Assembly (NCBI RefSeq): GCF_002210435.1
Contig: NZ_MZMV01000022.1
Coordinates: 44,819 to 108,818 of the forward strand
DNA length: 64,000 nucleotides
Reading direction: 5' to 3'
DNA from: Micromonospora wenchangensis
GTDB lineage: Bacteria; Actinomycetota; Actinomycetes; Mycobacteriales; Micromonosporaceae
In this document: positions 8,035-16,483 of the stretch, in pieces
Layout of the letters: every line of letters starts with the position of its first letter
Numbering within the stretch: position 1 is the first letter of the stretch
Made by a program: the position numbers and the translations under genes
The notes under the pieces: generated by a model
Seen by the model: the letters and a program-made list of their open reading frames with translations, nothing else
Told to the model about the DNA's origin: nothing
Database searches by the model: none

Positions 8035-9399
8035 TCAGGTCGACGCGGCCGTGGCGTCGGTCGCCTGTAGCCACGTCGCGCGCAGCAGGTCGGCGGCCCG
8101 GTCGGCGGCGATGTCGGGCTGCTCGGCCAGCAGCGCGAAGAACCGGACCAGGGCGGCACCGAACGGCGCGGCGGCCGGCAGCACCTCGGGGTCGTGGTGG
8201 ACGGTCACCTCGGGCTGTTCGGCCGACCACGTCACCGCCAGGTGCAGCGCGTTGTGGGCGGGGAACCCGCGCCGACCTGCGGGCGGTCGTACGCTGCCGC
8301 GCAGCAACCGGTCCGCCGGGCCGATCGTGGCGTTGCCCACCGTCACGGTGGGCTCCGCCGCCACCACGTTGAGCACGAGCCGACGCCGTTCCCGCAGGGC
8401 CTCGACCCCACCGAAGTCGGTGAGCCACTGGCCGAGCAGCGGCGGCGCGGCGGCATTGACGGCGGTGAGAGCACGGACCCGGTCGGCGAGCGAGGCGGAC
8501 GGCAGGTGGTCCGGCGGCACGCTCACCACCGCCTCGTGCAACGCGCCGGGCACCTCGACGCTCTCCCGCGTCCACCGGCCGCCCCGCGCGTACAGCACCG
8601 GGACGTCCGCGTCGGCCCAGAGTCCGAGCAGGAACGACAGGGCCGCCAGGAGCAGGCCGGAGCCGGTCGCGCCGGTGAGGTCCCGGCCGTACCGGATGGC
8701 CCGGGTGGTCGCGGCGTCGAGCCGCAGCGGCCAGGCGGCGCTGGCGGTGGTGTCCCGCCACGGCTTCCAGCGCCCGCCGGGGAAGGCGACGGCCGGGACG
8801 TCCCGGCTCATCGCCGCCGCCCAGAACTCCCGGGACGCCGCCCGCCGCGGATCGGCGGCGGTCCCGGCCGCGTGCGCGAAGAACGACGGCAGCGCCGGCA
8901 GGGCTCGCCCCGGATGCTCGTACGCCGCCGCCGTGCGGCGCACGAACCGGGTGTGCGTCGCGTGGTCGGCGAAGCCGTGGTCCACCACGAGGGCGAGCGC
9001 ATGCTCGTCCGGGGCCAGCCGCACCAGGCAGGCGCCGGCCAGCGGGTCGTGGCGCAGGTCGATCGGCGCGTACACCGCCTCGCCGAGCGCCGCCCCGGCC
9101 ACCTCCGGCAGCCGGTCCGCCGGCACGTCGGCACAGTCCACCGTGGTCACCGGGAACGGCTGCCCGGCTCCGCACACCAGCTCCGGGCCGGCGGCGAACC
9201 GGGCCCGCCACACGTCGTTTCCGGCGGCGACGGCCCGCATCGCGGCGGCCAGGCGCGGCACGTCCACCTCGCCCCGGACGTGCCACAGCGTCCACGCCCG
9301 GGGCATCGGGTTGTGCCGGGGCAGGCCGGCCCCGTCGGTGTCGCTGAGCAGCAGCAGCTCACGCTGCGCCCCGTAGGGCGGCACCCCCACCCGGCTCAC
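8035..9399 (-). CDS. Stand-alone condensation-fold (chloramphenicol acetyltransferase-like) protein
   Basis: A 454-residue protein with the NRPS condensation / acyltransferase fold. It opens with PPYGAQRELLLLSDTDG, like the early C-domain helix, and carries an active-site motif VVDHGFADHATH (H141, D145). The canonical HHxxxDG is altered: the catalytic second His and the Asp are kept, but the first His is Asp and the Gly is His. The same D-H-A ending occurs in the protein at 13757-15523. Start GTG 9399 overlaps the stop of the TPR gene (GTGA). It sits between that gene and an exporter with no A or carrier domain attached, so it may acylate or condense a free or in-trans substrate. Confidence 0.75.
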   Translation of the reverse strand: MSRVGVPPYGAQRELLLLSDTDGAGLPRHNPMPRAWTLWHVRGEVDVPRLAAAMRAVAAGNDVWRARFAAGPELVCGAGQPFPVTTVDCADVPADRLPEVAGAALGEAVYAPIDLRHDPLAGACLVRLAPDEHALALVVDHGFADHATHTRFVRRTAAAYEHPGRALPALPSFFAHAAGTAADPRRAASREFWAAAMSRDVPAVAFPGGRWKPWRDTTASAAWPLRLDAATTRAIRYGRDLTGATGSGLLLAALSFLLGLWADADVPVLYARGGRWTRESVEVPGALHEAVVSVPPDHLPSASLADRVRALTAVNAAAPPLLGQWLTDFGGVEALRERRRLVLNVVAAEPTVTVGNATIGPADRLLRGSVRPPAGRRGFPAHNALHLAVTWSAEQPEVTVHHDPEVLPAAAPFGAALVRFFALLAEQPDIAADRAADLLRATWLQATDATAAST

Positions 9400-11843
9400 C
9401 CCGCGAACGCGGGCAGCTGCGACCACGCCGGCTGACCCGCGATCCAGGCCGCCAACGCTCCCCCGTCGTCGGGCAGCAGACCGCGCAGGTGCAGGTCACG
9501 TAGCCGGCGCAGCGGCGTCACCCCGGTCGGCCAGTGCGCGAGCGACAGGCGGTAACACTCGGCGGCCAGGTCCGCCCGGCCGAGTTGCTCGTGCACCTGG
9601 CCGGCGTTGAACCAGGAGATCCGGCCGTACGGGAACTGCAGGTGCGCGGCCCGCAGGTACGCCTCAAGCGCGCCGTCGTGGTCGCCGGCCTGGTACCGCA
9701 GTTCGCCCGCGGTGAGCCAGGTCTTCGGGTCGATCGGATCGATCCGCTGCGCCAACTCGTCCACCAGGGCCAGTGCGGTGTCGTGTTCGCCGAGGTGGGT
9801 GTGGGTGCGCACGGCGGTCTCCACGGCCGGGAAGTAGTTGTCGGCGGCGATGATCCGGGTGTGCCCGTCGTGCCCGGTCACCTCCCGGGCGATGCCGAGC
9901 CACCGGTCCATGTCCGCGCGCAGCAGGTCACGGTCGCCGGTGAGGAACGGCAGGAACCCCATGGCCCGGAACCATCTGCTGGTCATGATCGCGGCGTCGA
10001 ACTCCGACACCTCGGGCAGCGCGGTGTACCGGGCCAGGTCCTCCTCGCCGACCTTGCGCCACCTGGCGATCGTGTCGGGCTCCCGGCGTCGGGCCGCGTT
10101 GACCGTGGCGTTGATGGTGGTGACCACCCGCGTGCGCGCGTACCGGACGTCGTCGCCGAGCTGGTCGTACAACGTGCGGAAGTGCGGTTCCAGTTCGGCC
10201 GCGTGCCCCGTGGTGAGCATCTGCTCGGCGAAGATCCAACTGGCCAGCGCGTACGCGCTCTCGGGGTCGCGTACCGGCACGTCCGGCCCGGGGAGGATCC
10301 GCTTGGCCTCGGCGTGGAAACCCAGCGCGGACAGCAGCCGGCCCAGCAACGCCCGGTCCAGCGGCGGCAGGTCGGACACGTTGGCCAGCCGGTCCCGCAC
10401 CTCGGGCGGGCAGCCGTCCGGTGCCGCCAGCCACGTCCGGTAGTCGGCCGAGGCACCACCGCAGGCGTACCCGTACACCGCCGCCGTCGCCTGCATCTCG
10501 TCGCGGAACATGGCGGCCGTGGCCCGCTGCGGGTGGATCTCCCGGAACCAGGGCTCGCGACGCTCCAGCACGGCGGCGTACGACATCAGCGGCGTGTGGA
10601 TCGCGACCGGCGGGGTGTCGACCGGGTCGAGGACCCCGCTCGGGCTGAGATCGAGGAACGGCCGGTAGCGCTCCAGCGGAAGCGGACGCGCCCCAGCCAC
10701 CGGATCGCGTACGGCGACCGCCCACCGCACCGCGTCGGCGCAGACCGTGCCTTCCAACGCCGGACCCCGCGCCACGAGCACCGCCAGGCGGTCCCGCTCC
10801 GCGCGGCGGTCCGTGGCGAGCAGGTCCGCCACCGCCCCCACCAGCTCACCGGTGTCTGCGGCTGGAGTCGACCCACCGGTGGGCCCGCTGTAGGCGTCGG
10901 GCGCGGTGGGGGCCGCCAGGTCGAGCAGTCCGGCCAGCGCGGCGGTCCGCTCGGCCAGGCCGGTCCGGACGGCCACCCGGTAGTGGGTACGGGCCGACTC
11001 CCGGTCACCCGCTGCCCGCGCCGCGTCCGCCACGAGCAGCCGGGTCGCCGCGCCGGTCGGATCGAGGTCGAGGGCGGCACTGGCGAACTCGTACGCCGAC
11101 CCGACATCGGTCCCGTCCAGGGCGGCGCGGGTGGCGGCCCGCAGCAGGGTCAGTGCGGCGTCCCGGGCGAGGAGGTCGGTCCGGTCCGTCCCCAGGTCGC
11201 GAGCGGTCGCGCGGACCGTGTCGGCGTCGGGCACCGGCTCGTCCGGGCAGCGCAGCCGCACGGCGAGGATCCGGGCCCGGGCGACCACCCCGATCCGGTC
11301 CCCGGCCAGAGCAGCGGCCAGGGACTCCGCCGTGGTGAGCGCCTGCCCGTCGGCCACGGCGGACCGGGCGTGGGCGAGTGCGGTGGTGAGGCGGACCGGC
11401 AGGCCCGCCGCCTCGGACGGAACCGGGGGAAGTGGTTGCCGGCCGTCCTCGGCGAGCAGGAGATCGCGCCAGGCGTACACCGGGGGCGGCGCGTCACCAC
11501 CGATGCGCCGCAGCAGTGTCACGGCGTCCTCCCGGCGGCCCAGCGCGCGCATCAGTCGGGCCGCCCACAGCAGGCCGGTGTGGTCGTCGATCGTGAGTCG
11601 CTCAGCCACCCCGGGTGGGACGACGAGCGGGTCCGTGGCGTCGAGCAGGCCGGCGCGGCGCATCGTGCGACGCAGGTCGGCGGGCGGCGCGTGGACGGGC
11701 AGCCAGTCGCAGGGGTCGGGCCGGTCGGCGCAGAACAGTGCCGCCTCGGCGACCAGGGACGGCGGGACCGTGGGATCGGCGGTCAGGTCGATGAGCGGGC
11801 GCAGCGGCAACGCCGCCGGGTCCCGCCAGGTGAGGTCGGCCAA
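9396..11843 (-). CDS. Large TPR-like helical repeat protein
   Basis: An ~815-residue soluble, Ala/Leu/Arg-rich protein. Its C-terminal third (~residues 580-790) reads as tetratricopeptide-like helices (ALALVDELAQRIDPIDPKTWLTAGELRYQAGDHDGALEAYLRAAHLQF), and earlier parts also look alpha-helical (ARLMRALGRREDAVTLLRRIGG). No catalytic motif was recognised. The start is a judgement: TTG 11843 has GGAGG six bases upstream, better than the GTG at 11891. It lies 94 bp after the 20-codon peptide ORF and overlaps the condensation-like gene by 4 bases, so the three share an operon with the exporter. It may be a scaffold or peptide-binding partner; the function is unknown. Confidence 0.75.
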   Translation of the reverse strand: MADLTWRDPAALPLRPLIDLTADPTVPPSLVAEAALFCADRPDPCDWLPVHAPPADLRRTMRRAGLLDATDPLVVPPGVAERLTIDDHTGLLWAARLMRALGRREDAVTLLRRIGGDAPPPVYAWRDLLLAEDGRQPLPPVPSEAAGLPVRLTTALAHARSAVADGQALTTAESLAAALAGDRIGVVARARILAVRLRCPDEPVPDADTVRATARDLGTDRTDLLARDAALTLLRAATRAALDGTDVGSAYEFASAALDLDPTGAATRLLVADAARAAGDRESARTHYRVAVRTGLAERTAALAGLLDLAAPTAPDAYSGPTGGSTPAADTGELVGAVADLLATDRRAERDRLAVLVARGPALEGTVCADAVRWAVAVRDPVAGARPLPLERYRPFLDLSPSGVLDPVDTPPVAIHTPLMSYAAVLERREPWFREIHPQRATAAMFRDEMQATAAVYGYACGGASADYRTWLAAPDGCPPEVRDRLANVSDLPPLDRALLGRLLSALGFHAEAKRILPGPDVPVRDPESAYALASWIFAEQMLTTGHAAELEPHFRTLYDQLGDDVRYARTRVVTTINATVNAARRREPDTIARWRKVGEEDLARYTALPEVSEFDAAIMTSRWFRAMGFLPFLTGDRDLLRADMDRWLGIAREVTGHDGHTRIIAADNYFPAVETAVRTHTHLGEHDTALALVDELAQRIDPIDPKTWLTAGELRYQAGDHDGALEAYLRAAHLQFPYGRISWFNAGQVHEQLGRADLAAECYRLSLAHWPTGVTPLRRLRDLHLRGLLPDDGGALAAWIAGQPAWSQLPAFAG

Positions 11844-11937
11844 CCCTGTCCTCCCGCCCGGTCGGTTGGTTCGGTACCGAGGGGCGGACACGCGACGAAG
11901 GGACAGCCCGTGCCCGCCCGGTTGGTGACCGGCGACG

Positions 11938-12000
11938 TCAGTTGATGACGGCGTTGATCAGGCCCACGGCGGTTCCTTCGAGGTCCTCGTAGCGCTCCAT
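11938..12000 (-). CDS. 20-residue peptide ORF with strong ribosome binding site
   Basis: An ATG-to-TGA ORF of only 20 codons (begins MERYEDLEG, ends GLINAVIN) preceded by GGAGGAGGT seven bases before the ATG, one of the best Shine-Dalgarno sequences in the window. It is the first ORF of the minus-strand operon (peptide, TPR protein, condensation-fold protein, exporter). The N-terminal half is charged and the C-terminal half hydrophobic, like a short leader-plus-core or signalling peptide. It has no Cys, Ser or Trp and only one Thr, so lanthionine or azole chemistry is unlikely. It could be a substrate, a peptide signal bound by the TPR protein, or a translated attenuator. No known family was recognised. 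Confidence 0.55.
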   Translation of the reverse strand: MERYEDLEGTAVGLINAVIN

Positions 12001-12071
12001 GCTCGACACCTCCTCCCGACCGGACGAGGAAGACGGGCGATGACGGCCCCTGATCCCGCCATTCTCGCCCA

Positions 12072-12098
12072 TCAATCGAGTTGAATCAATCAGTTGAA
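12072..12098. promoter_or_regulatory. Tandem direct repeat / nested TTGA palindromes in a divergent promoter
   Basis: TCAATC-G-AGTTGAA (12072-12085) is followed at once by TCAATC-AGTTGAA (12086-12098): two copies of a 13-14 bp unit. Each contains TCAA..TTGA dyads, and a third dyad spans the junction. It lies between the peptide/TPR operon (-) and the kinase gene (+), upstream of both, so it is a good operator candidate. Confidence 0.5.
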
Positions 12099-12192
12099 GT
12101 GTGGTCGGCGGCGGAGAACCCGCCGAGCACGCCCATCGGGAGGGACGGAAATCTGTCTGCCTGATGGAATCCACGGCGCTAACATCCGCGTC

Positions 12193-13134
12193 GTGATCGT
12201 TCACGTCGCCGAGGACTTCGGTATCCACCTGACCGCCGTCGACGTGGTCACCGGCGGGGTGGATCGGGCAGCGCAGAACTTCCTGGGCCGCACGGAAACG
12301 GCCACGTACGCGATCAAGTGGTCCGCCGGTGGCAGCGCCGCCGGGCTCGTGGTGCCGGGCGCGTTGGCCGATCGGGGACTGCGAGCGGTGGCCGCTCCGG
12401 TTCGTACCCGGGACGGTCGCCTCTGCTCCGAGCGCGACGGACGCCGCCTGTCGGTGACCCCGTGGGTCGGTGACCGCAACGGCCTCGACGGTGGTCTCGA
12501 TGAGGCCCAGTGGCGCGAGTTCGGTGCGCTGCTCGCCGCGACACACGCCCTGCCGGTCACGCCGGAACTGGCGGCCGTGCTGCCCGTCGCCGGCCACGAC
12601 CGGGAACTCGCCGCGACCCGGGCGACCGAAGCGTTGCTGCACGCCTCGCCACCGGCCGACGCGATCGCGGCGGAGACCAGGAATCTCTGGATGGACAACG
12701 CGGAGCACATCGCGGCGGCGGTGGACCGGGTCGAGTCGCTGGCGTCGGCGGTGACACCGTCGACCGTGTGCCACACCGATCCGCACCTGGGCAACGTGCT
12801 GGCGGCCCCCGGCCGCATGTGGCTCATCGACTGGGACGACGCCGCGTTGTCCACACCCGAACACGACCTGATGTTCGTCCTCGGTGGCGCGTACGGCGAC
12901 GAGCACATCGGCGATCGGGAACGCGACTGGTTCTTCGAGGGGTACGGGCCGGTGACGGTGGACCCGCGTCGCCTGGCCTACTGGCGCGCAAGCCGTGGTC
13001 TGGTCGACGTCGCCTTCCTCGCCGGGGAGGCCTATACCCCGGGCGACCACGGCGACACGTGGCGTGCGAGGGCGGTCCGGCTGCTCGCCGCGAACCTGGG
13101 ACCGGCCGGCCTACTCGCGCGGGCGATGGACTGA
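12193..13134 (+). CDS. Aminoglycoside phosphotransferase (APH)-fold kinase
   Basis: A 313-residue kinase-like protein with the APH/choline-kinase signature: catalytic loop VCHTDPHLGN (D196, N201) and metal-binding LIDWDDA (D213). The N-lobe has ATYAIKWSAGG, with K42 as the likely ATP-binding lysine. The general look matches spectinomycin phosphotransferase APH(9)-like proteins. GTG 12193 is chosen because the protein aligns with the family from there. TAACAT (12180-12185) ends seven bases before it, which suggests a leaderless message. It faces the peptide/TPR/condensation/exporter operon, so it could be a self-resistance or tailoring kinase. The acceptor substrate is unknown. Confidence 0.8.
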   Translation: MIVHVAEDFGIHLTAVDVVTGGVDRAAQNFLGRTETATYAIKWSAGGSAAGLVVPGALADRGLRAVAAPVRTRDGRLCSERDGRRLSVTPWVGDRNGLDGGLDEAQWREFGALLAATHALPVTPELAAVLPVAGHDRELAATRATEALLHASPPADAIAAETRNLWMDNAEHIAAAVDRVESLASAVTPSTVCHTDPHLGNVLAAPGRMWLIDWDDAALSTPEHDLMFVLGGAYGDEHIGDRERDWFFEGYGPVTVDPRRLAYWRASRGLVDVAFLAGEAYTPGDHGDTWRARAVRLLAANLGPAGLLARAMD

Positions 13135-13389
13135 TCCGACAGTGGTCGACACCGGCATGGTGGACCGTATCCGTGAGCCGATCCCGCTTTCACCGAGCTT
13201 CGCCACCGGGCTGCGGAAGCAGGCGTACCGGCCCGTCCAGCAGGTCGATCGTACAGTTGAATTTCCGCCATGCCCGGCCCTGATCTCGATCGGGGTCGGC
13301 GATCCGGCGACGGCCTCGACGCCAGAGTGGACCGTGGGGTGGCCGACGCCGGCCGGTCCCGGGACGGGGCGGGCCGGCGACGGCGGTGA

Positions 13390-13563
13390 TCAGAAGTCGC
13401 TGTCCGTGTCGTTCCGGCCCCCGTTGGGGATGTCGTCGATGGTCTTCGACGAACCCCCGACGTCCCGCCTCGGCAGGCCGCCCAGCATCCGGGCGAGCTG
13501 CTCGTCGGCCAGTTGCACGCCGTCAGCCGGAATGTTGTCGATCCGTACGGTCTTGCGCCTCAT
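13390..13563 (-). CDS. 57-residue RiPP-precursor-like peptide
   Basis: A short ORF starting ATG 13563 with AGGGG eight bases upstream. The N-terminus (RRKTVRIDNIPADGVQLADE, then QLARMLGGL) has the look of a RiPP leader: an amphipathic L-x-D-E-Q-L helix ending in a double-Gly motif. The remainder is hydrophilic (PRRDVGGSSKTIDDIPNGG, ending NDTDSDF). TIDDIPNGG echoes RIDNIPADG from the leader, an imperfect internal repeat. It lies 193 bp after the condensation enzyme on the same strand. No lanthionine synthetase, YcaO or radical-SAM gene is in the window, so the precursor role is an inference; it could also be a small regulatory or carrier peptide. Confidence 0.55.
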   Translation of the reverse strand: MRRKTVRIDNIPADGVQLADEQLARMLGGLPRRDVGGSSKTIDDIPNGGRNDTDSDF

Positions 13564-13643
13564 GTCGTACCCCTGTTCACCCTGGAGGGAGCGCCCGGCT
13601 GGTCGGCCGGACGAACACCAGTGTGTGCCGCTGGGAGCCGCCT

Positions 13644-13665
13644 GGGACCAGGGATTTCCCTGGTC
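13644..13665. terminator. Hairpin after the condensation gene
   Basis: GGACCAGGG (13644-13652), loop ATTT, CCCTGGTCC (13657-13665): a perfect 9-bp stem with a loop of four, ~90 bp after the minus-strand condensation gene and upstream of the 57-codon ORF. It could be a terminator or attenuator that makes the peptide gene partly independent. There is no U-run. Confidence 0.5.
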
Positions 13666-13756
13666 CGGGACCCCAGTCCTGGCTGGCGGGGTGTCCGGCG
13701 GGAACCAGACCGGGTGTCGGTGGCGGTGAGCCACCCGAGCTGCGTGACCGCGACCG

Positions 13757-15523
13757 TCAACGGCGACCGGAGCCGGTGGCCGAAGGCGTCGGCCAGGCCG
13801 CGGGATCATCCGGTTCGGGCGGCGCGGCGTCGCAGATGACGTACTGGCGTGGGGTGATGGCTGTGGGGTGGTCGGCGAGGAAGGCCATGCAGCGGGCGTG
13901 CGCCTGTTCCGGCGTACGGACGGTGTCGGTGGCGGTGAGGTGAGCGACAAGCGGGCGGCCGCCGACCTCAGCGAAGACGTGTGCCACGGCGGGCGCGACC
14001 GCCGCCTCCACGAGGCGTTGCACGTCGGCCACGTCGACCCAGCAGGAGTCGACCAGAATCCGGTCCGGTGTGCCCGTGACGGGCTCCAGCCCGATGACCT
14101 CAGGCGTCCGGGCGCGGGGCAGGTCACCGGGGGCGGCGGCGACCAGCACGCGTTCGGTCGCCAGTAGCACCGATTCGAGTTCGGCCCGCGGCATCAGGCC
14201 GGAGTCGGAGCTCCACGCGTCGAGCCGCAGGCATCCGTCGAGCTGATTGAGGCTGAACCGGATCGGTGTGCCGGCACGCGGCATCGGGCGCCACAGCAGC
14301 CGGGTCTGGGCGAGTGCGGCGTCGATCCGCCCGGCCTGGAAGCCGACGCCCCCGGTGAGCCCGGACCACGATTCGGGCACGAGGCTGTTGAACAAGGGGT
14401 CGTAGTTGATGCGCAGGCCGCGTTCGTGCTCGACCAGTTCGTCCATGGCGGATCGCCTGGCCGCGTCGTACCTGGCGTGGCGGCTGGCCTCCAGCACGGC
14501 AGCCCAGGTGTGGCCTACCAGCTCGTCGAAGTCCCTGTCGCCGACCTCGACGGTGGCGAGCGTGCTCTGGACGAGGGAGCCGACATAGCCCGTCAGGTGG
14601 TGTTCGAATCGGTTGTTCGACAGGATCGGCAGCACCAGTTCCCGACGGTTCGCACGGTGGGCGACCACGGCGCAGACCGCTGCCAGCACGGTGCTGGACC
14701 GGCTGGCCCGCGTGCGCGCCGCGATCTGTCGCACAGCCATCGCGGCGGCGACCGACGACAGTTCAACCGCCAGCGACTCGCCGCCGGGTCGGGCGCCCGG
14801 CACCGTGTAGAGGCAGTGGGAGACGCGTTGCAGCTGCGCCCGCAGATACCCGAGCGCCGCCTCGGCCCTGCGTTGCTCGGCCGGCGTCGTCTCCAGTTCG
14901 GCCTGGTCCAGTGGCTGGTGGCCGGGGTGGCCCAGCTGTCCTCGTCCGGGCTGGTCGAGCAGGCCGGCGAAGTCGCGCTTGAGGATCTCGATGGCGGCGT
15001 GGTCCACGGTCAGGTGCGCGAACCCGGCAGCGCAGGCGATGACGCGACCGCCGTCGTCGGGAGCGACGGACACCGCCATCCGCAGCGGACGCCATGCTGA
15101 GTCGGTATGCTCGCGCAGCCACCTGATGAGCGCCTCGGCCACCACAGGGCGGTCCCGCGGCCCCCAGTGTCCTTCGCCGAGCGAGTACACTTCGACCAGC
15201 TGGACGCCGGTCTTCGCGACCTGTTGGCGCGGCTCTCCACCGGATGCACAGGTGGTGCGCAGGCTCTCGTGCCGGGCGATCAGCGCCGCCGCCGCCCGGG
15301 TCACCTCCTCGATGGACGGCGTGCCGGGGATCGGCAGCTCGACCCAGAGATTCGCGAGGGAGTGCTCGGGCATCGCGCCCAGCCAGTTGAGGATGTTGAG
15401 CTGGCCCAGGGTGAGCGGTCCCTCGCCGCCCCGCTCCCCGGCGAACTCGACCGGGATCGAGCGCGCCGGGGTGAGGACCACACGGCGCCGACGGCGCGGT
15501 GCGGTTTCAGTGTCGGCGCTCAT
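13757..15523 (-). CDS. Stand-alone NRPS-type condensation protein with C-terminal extension
   Basis: A 588-residue protein. Residues ~35-470 form a condensation fold (PLTLGQLNILNWLGAM at the start; active site FAHLTVDHAAIE with H170 and D174; later VLPILSNNRFEHHLTGYVGSLVQSTL). The HHxxxDG motif is altered to A-H-L-T-V-D-H-A: catalytic His and Asp kept, Gly replaced by His, as in the protein at 8035-9399. Residues ~485-588 (ITPRQYVICDAAPPEPDDP at the end) resemble the small C-terminal subdomain of adenylate-forming enzymes. It probably joins a carrier-bound acyl group to an amine. ATG 15523 lies 7 bp after the carrier-thioesterase gene. Last enzyme of the minus-strand biosynthetic operon. Confidence 0.8.
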   Translation of the reverse strand: MSADTETAPRRRRRVVLTPARSIPVEFAGERGGEGPLTLGQLNILNWLGAMPEHSLANLWVELPIPGTPSIEEVTRAAAALIARHESLRTTCASGGEPRQQVAKTGVQLVEVYSLGEGHWGPRDRPVVAEALIRWLREHTDSAWRPLRMAVSVAPDDGGRVIACAAGFAHLTVDHAAIEILKRDFAGLLDQPGRGQLGHPGHQPLDQAELETTPAEQRRAEAALGYLRAQLQRVSHCLYTVPGARPGGESLAVELSSVAAAMAVRQIAARTRASRSSTVLAAVCAVVAHRANRRELVLPILSNNRFEHHLTGYVGSLVQSTLATVEVGDRDFDELVGHTWAAVLEASRHARYDAARRSAMDELVEHERGLRINYDPLFNSLVPESWSGLTGGVGFQAGRIDAALAQTRLLWRPMPRAGTPIRFSLNQLDGCLRLDAWSSDSGLMPRAELESVLLATERVLVAAAPGDLPRARTPEVIGLEPVTGTPDRILVDSCWVDVADVQRLVEAAVAPAVAHVFAEVGGRPLVAHLTATDTVRTPEQAHARCMAFLADHPTAITPRQYVICDAAPPEPDDPAAWPTPSATGSGRR

Positions 15524-15529
15524 CGCCGG

Positions 15530-16483
15530 TCAGCCGATCAGCTCGCGCAACGCGGCGGCCAGGCGGTCGACCGTGTCGCAGTCGTGTGCCCGCTGGGCGA
15601 CTGTCGCCGGCAGGATCGTGCTCTGCTCGCGGCCGAAGACGTCGATCGGTCCGGTGTACGGCGACGGCCGCCAGTCGCGCGCGGCCTCCCGGTTGGCCTG
15701 CCACACGCGCAGCGAGCGCGCGACGATCTCGGGTGTCGCGTTCGGCGGTACCAGGCCTCGATCCTGCCAGTCCGCCAGGATTTCCGGCAGCTGCGCCTGC
15801 CGGGGCAGTTCGCGCGACCAGGACTCGACGACGGTGTCCAGAGGTTCGAGCAGTTCGACGTCGATCGCGGCCACGAGCCGGACGTCTTCGAGGCGGACGG
15901 CCATCTCGTAGGCGATCGCCGCGCCCACCCCGCAGCCACCGAGCAGATACGGGCCGGTGGGGTGTACCGCACGGACGGCGTCGACGTAGGCATCGGCCAT
16001 CGACGGCACCGTGCGAGACGGTTGTGTGTCACTGTGGAGACCCCCCGCCTGGAGGCCGAACACGGCGAACTCCTCGCCCAGCGCATTGGCGAGCAGGCAG
16101 TAGCGGCCCACCTGACCGTCGTCCGGGTGGACCAGGAACAGTGGCGTACGTGAACCGTCGCCGTCCTGGATCGCGATGAGCGAGCCCGGTGGCCGCTCGT
16201 CATGGTCGCGCAACACCGCGGCCAGGCGTTCGACCGTCGGGTGCTCGGTCAGCACGTTCAGCGGCAGTTGGACGCCGAACTCCCCCAGGATGGCGTCGAT
16301 CACCCGGGCCGCGTCCAGGGAGTTGCCGCCGACGCCGAAGAAGTTCTCCCGGATGCCGACGCCGAAGCCCAGGATGCGCTGCCACTGCCGGGCCAGCCAG
16401 ATCTCCACCGGGTCCCGGGGGCGCTCGTAACCGGTGCCGGTCAAGGAGCCGTTGCCGATCGGCTCGTCGCGAACAGTGTTCAT
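15530..16483 (-). CDS. Carrier protein - thioesterase didomain with Cys nucleophile
   Basis: A 317-residue protein. Residues ~23-95 are a peptidyl carrier (ENFFGVGGNSLDAARVI, S55 for phosphopantetheine). Residues ~105-317 are an alpha/beta-hydrolase NRPS thioesterase (PLFLVHPDDGQVGRY, GPYLLGGCGVGAAIAYEMA). The nucleophile elbow is G-G-C-G-V-G, so C184 replaces the usual Ser; D208 and H300 are plausible triad partners. Cys thioesterases are known from systems that release strained or nucleophile-trapped products. ATG 16483 overlaps the stop of the AMP-ligase gene by four bases (ATGA), so the pair is translationally coupled. Likely the chain-release step of this split assembly line. Confidence 0.82.
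   Translation of the reverse strand: MNTVRDEPIGNGSLTGTGYERPRDPVEIWLARQWQRILGFGVGIRENFFGVGGNSLDAARVIDAILGEFGVQLPLNVLTEHPTVERLAAVLRDHDERPPGSLIAIQDGDGSRTPLFLVHPDDGQVGRYCLLANALGEEFAVFGLQAGGLHSDTQPSRTVPSMADAYVDAVRAVHPTGPYLLGGCGVGAAIAYEMAVRLEDVRLVAAIDVELLEPLDTVVESWSRELPRQAQLPEILADWQDRGLVPPNATPEIVARSLRVWQANREAARDWRPSPYTGPIDVFGREQSTILPATVAQRAHDCDTVDRLAAALRELIG

Noticed and set aside
12094..12192. Longer N-terminus for the APH-fold kinase
   Set aside because: The extra 33 codons are Arg-rich and overlap the repeat-containing promoter; family similarity begins after GTG 12193.
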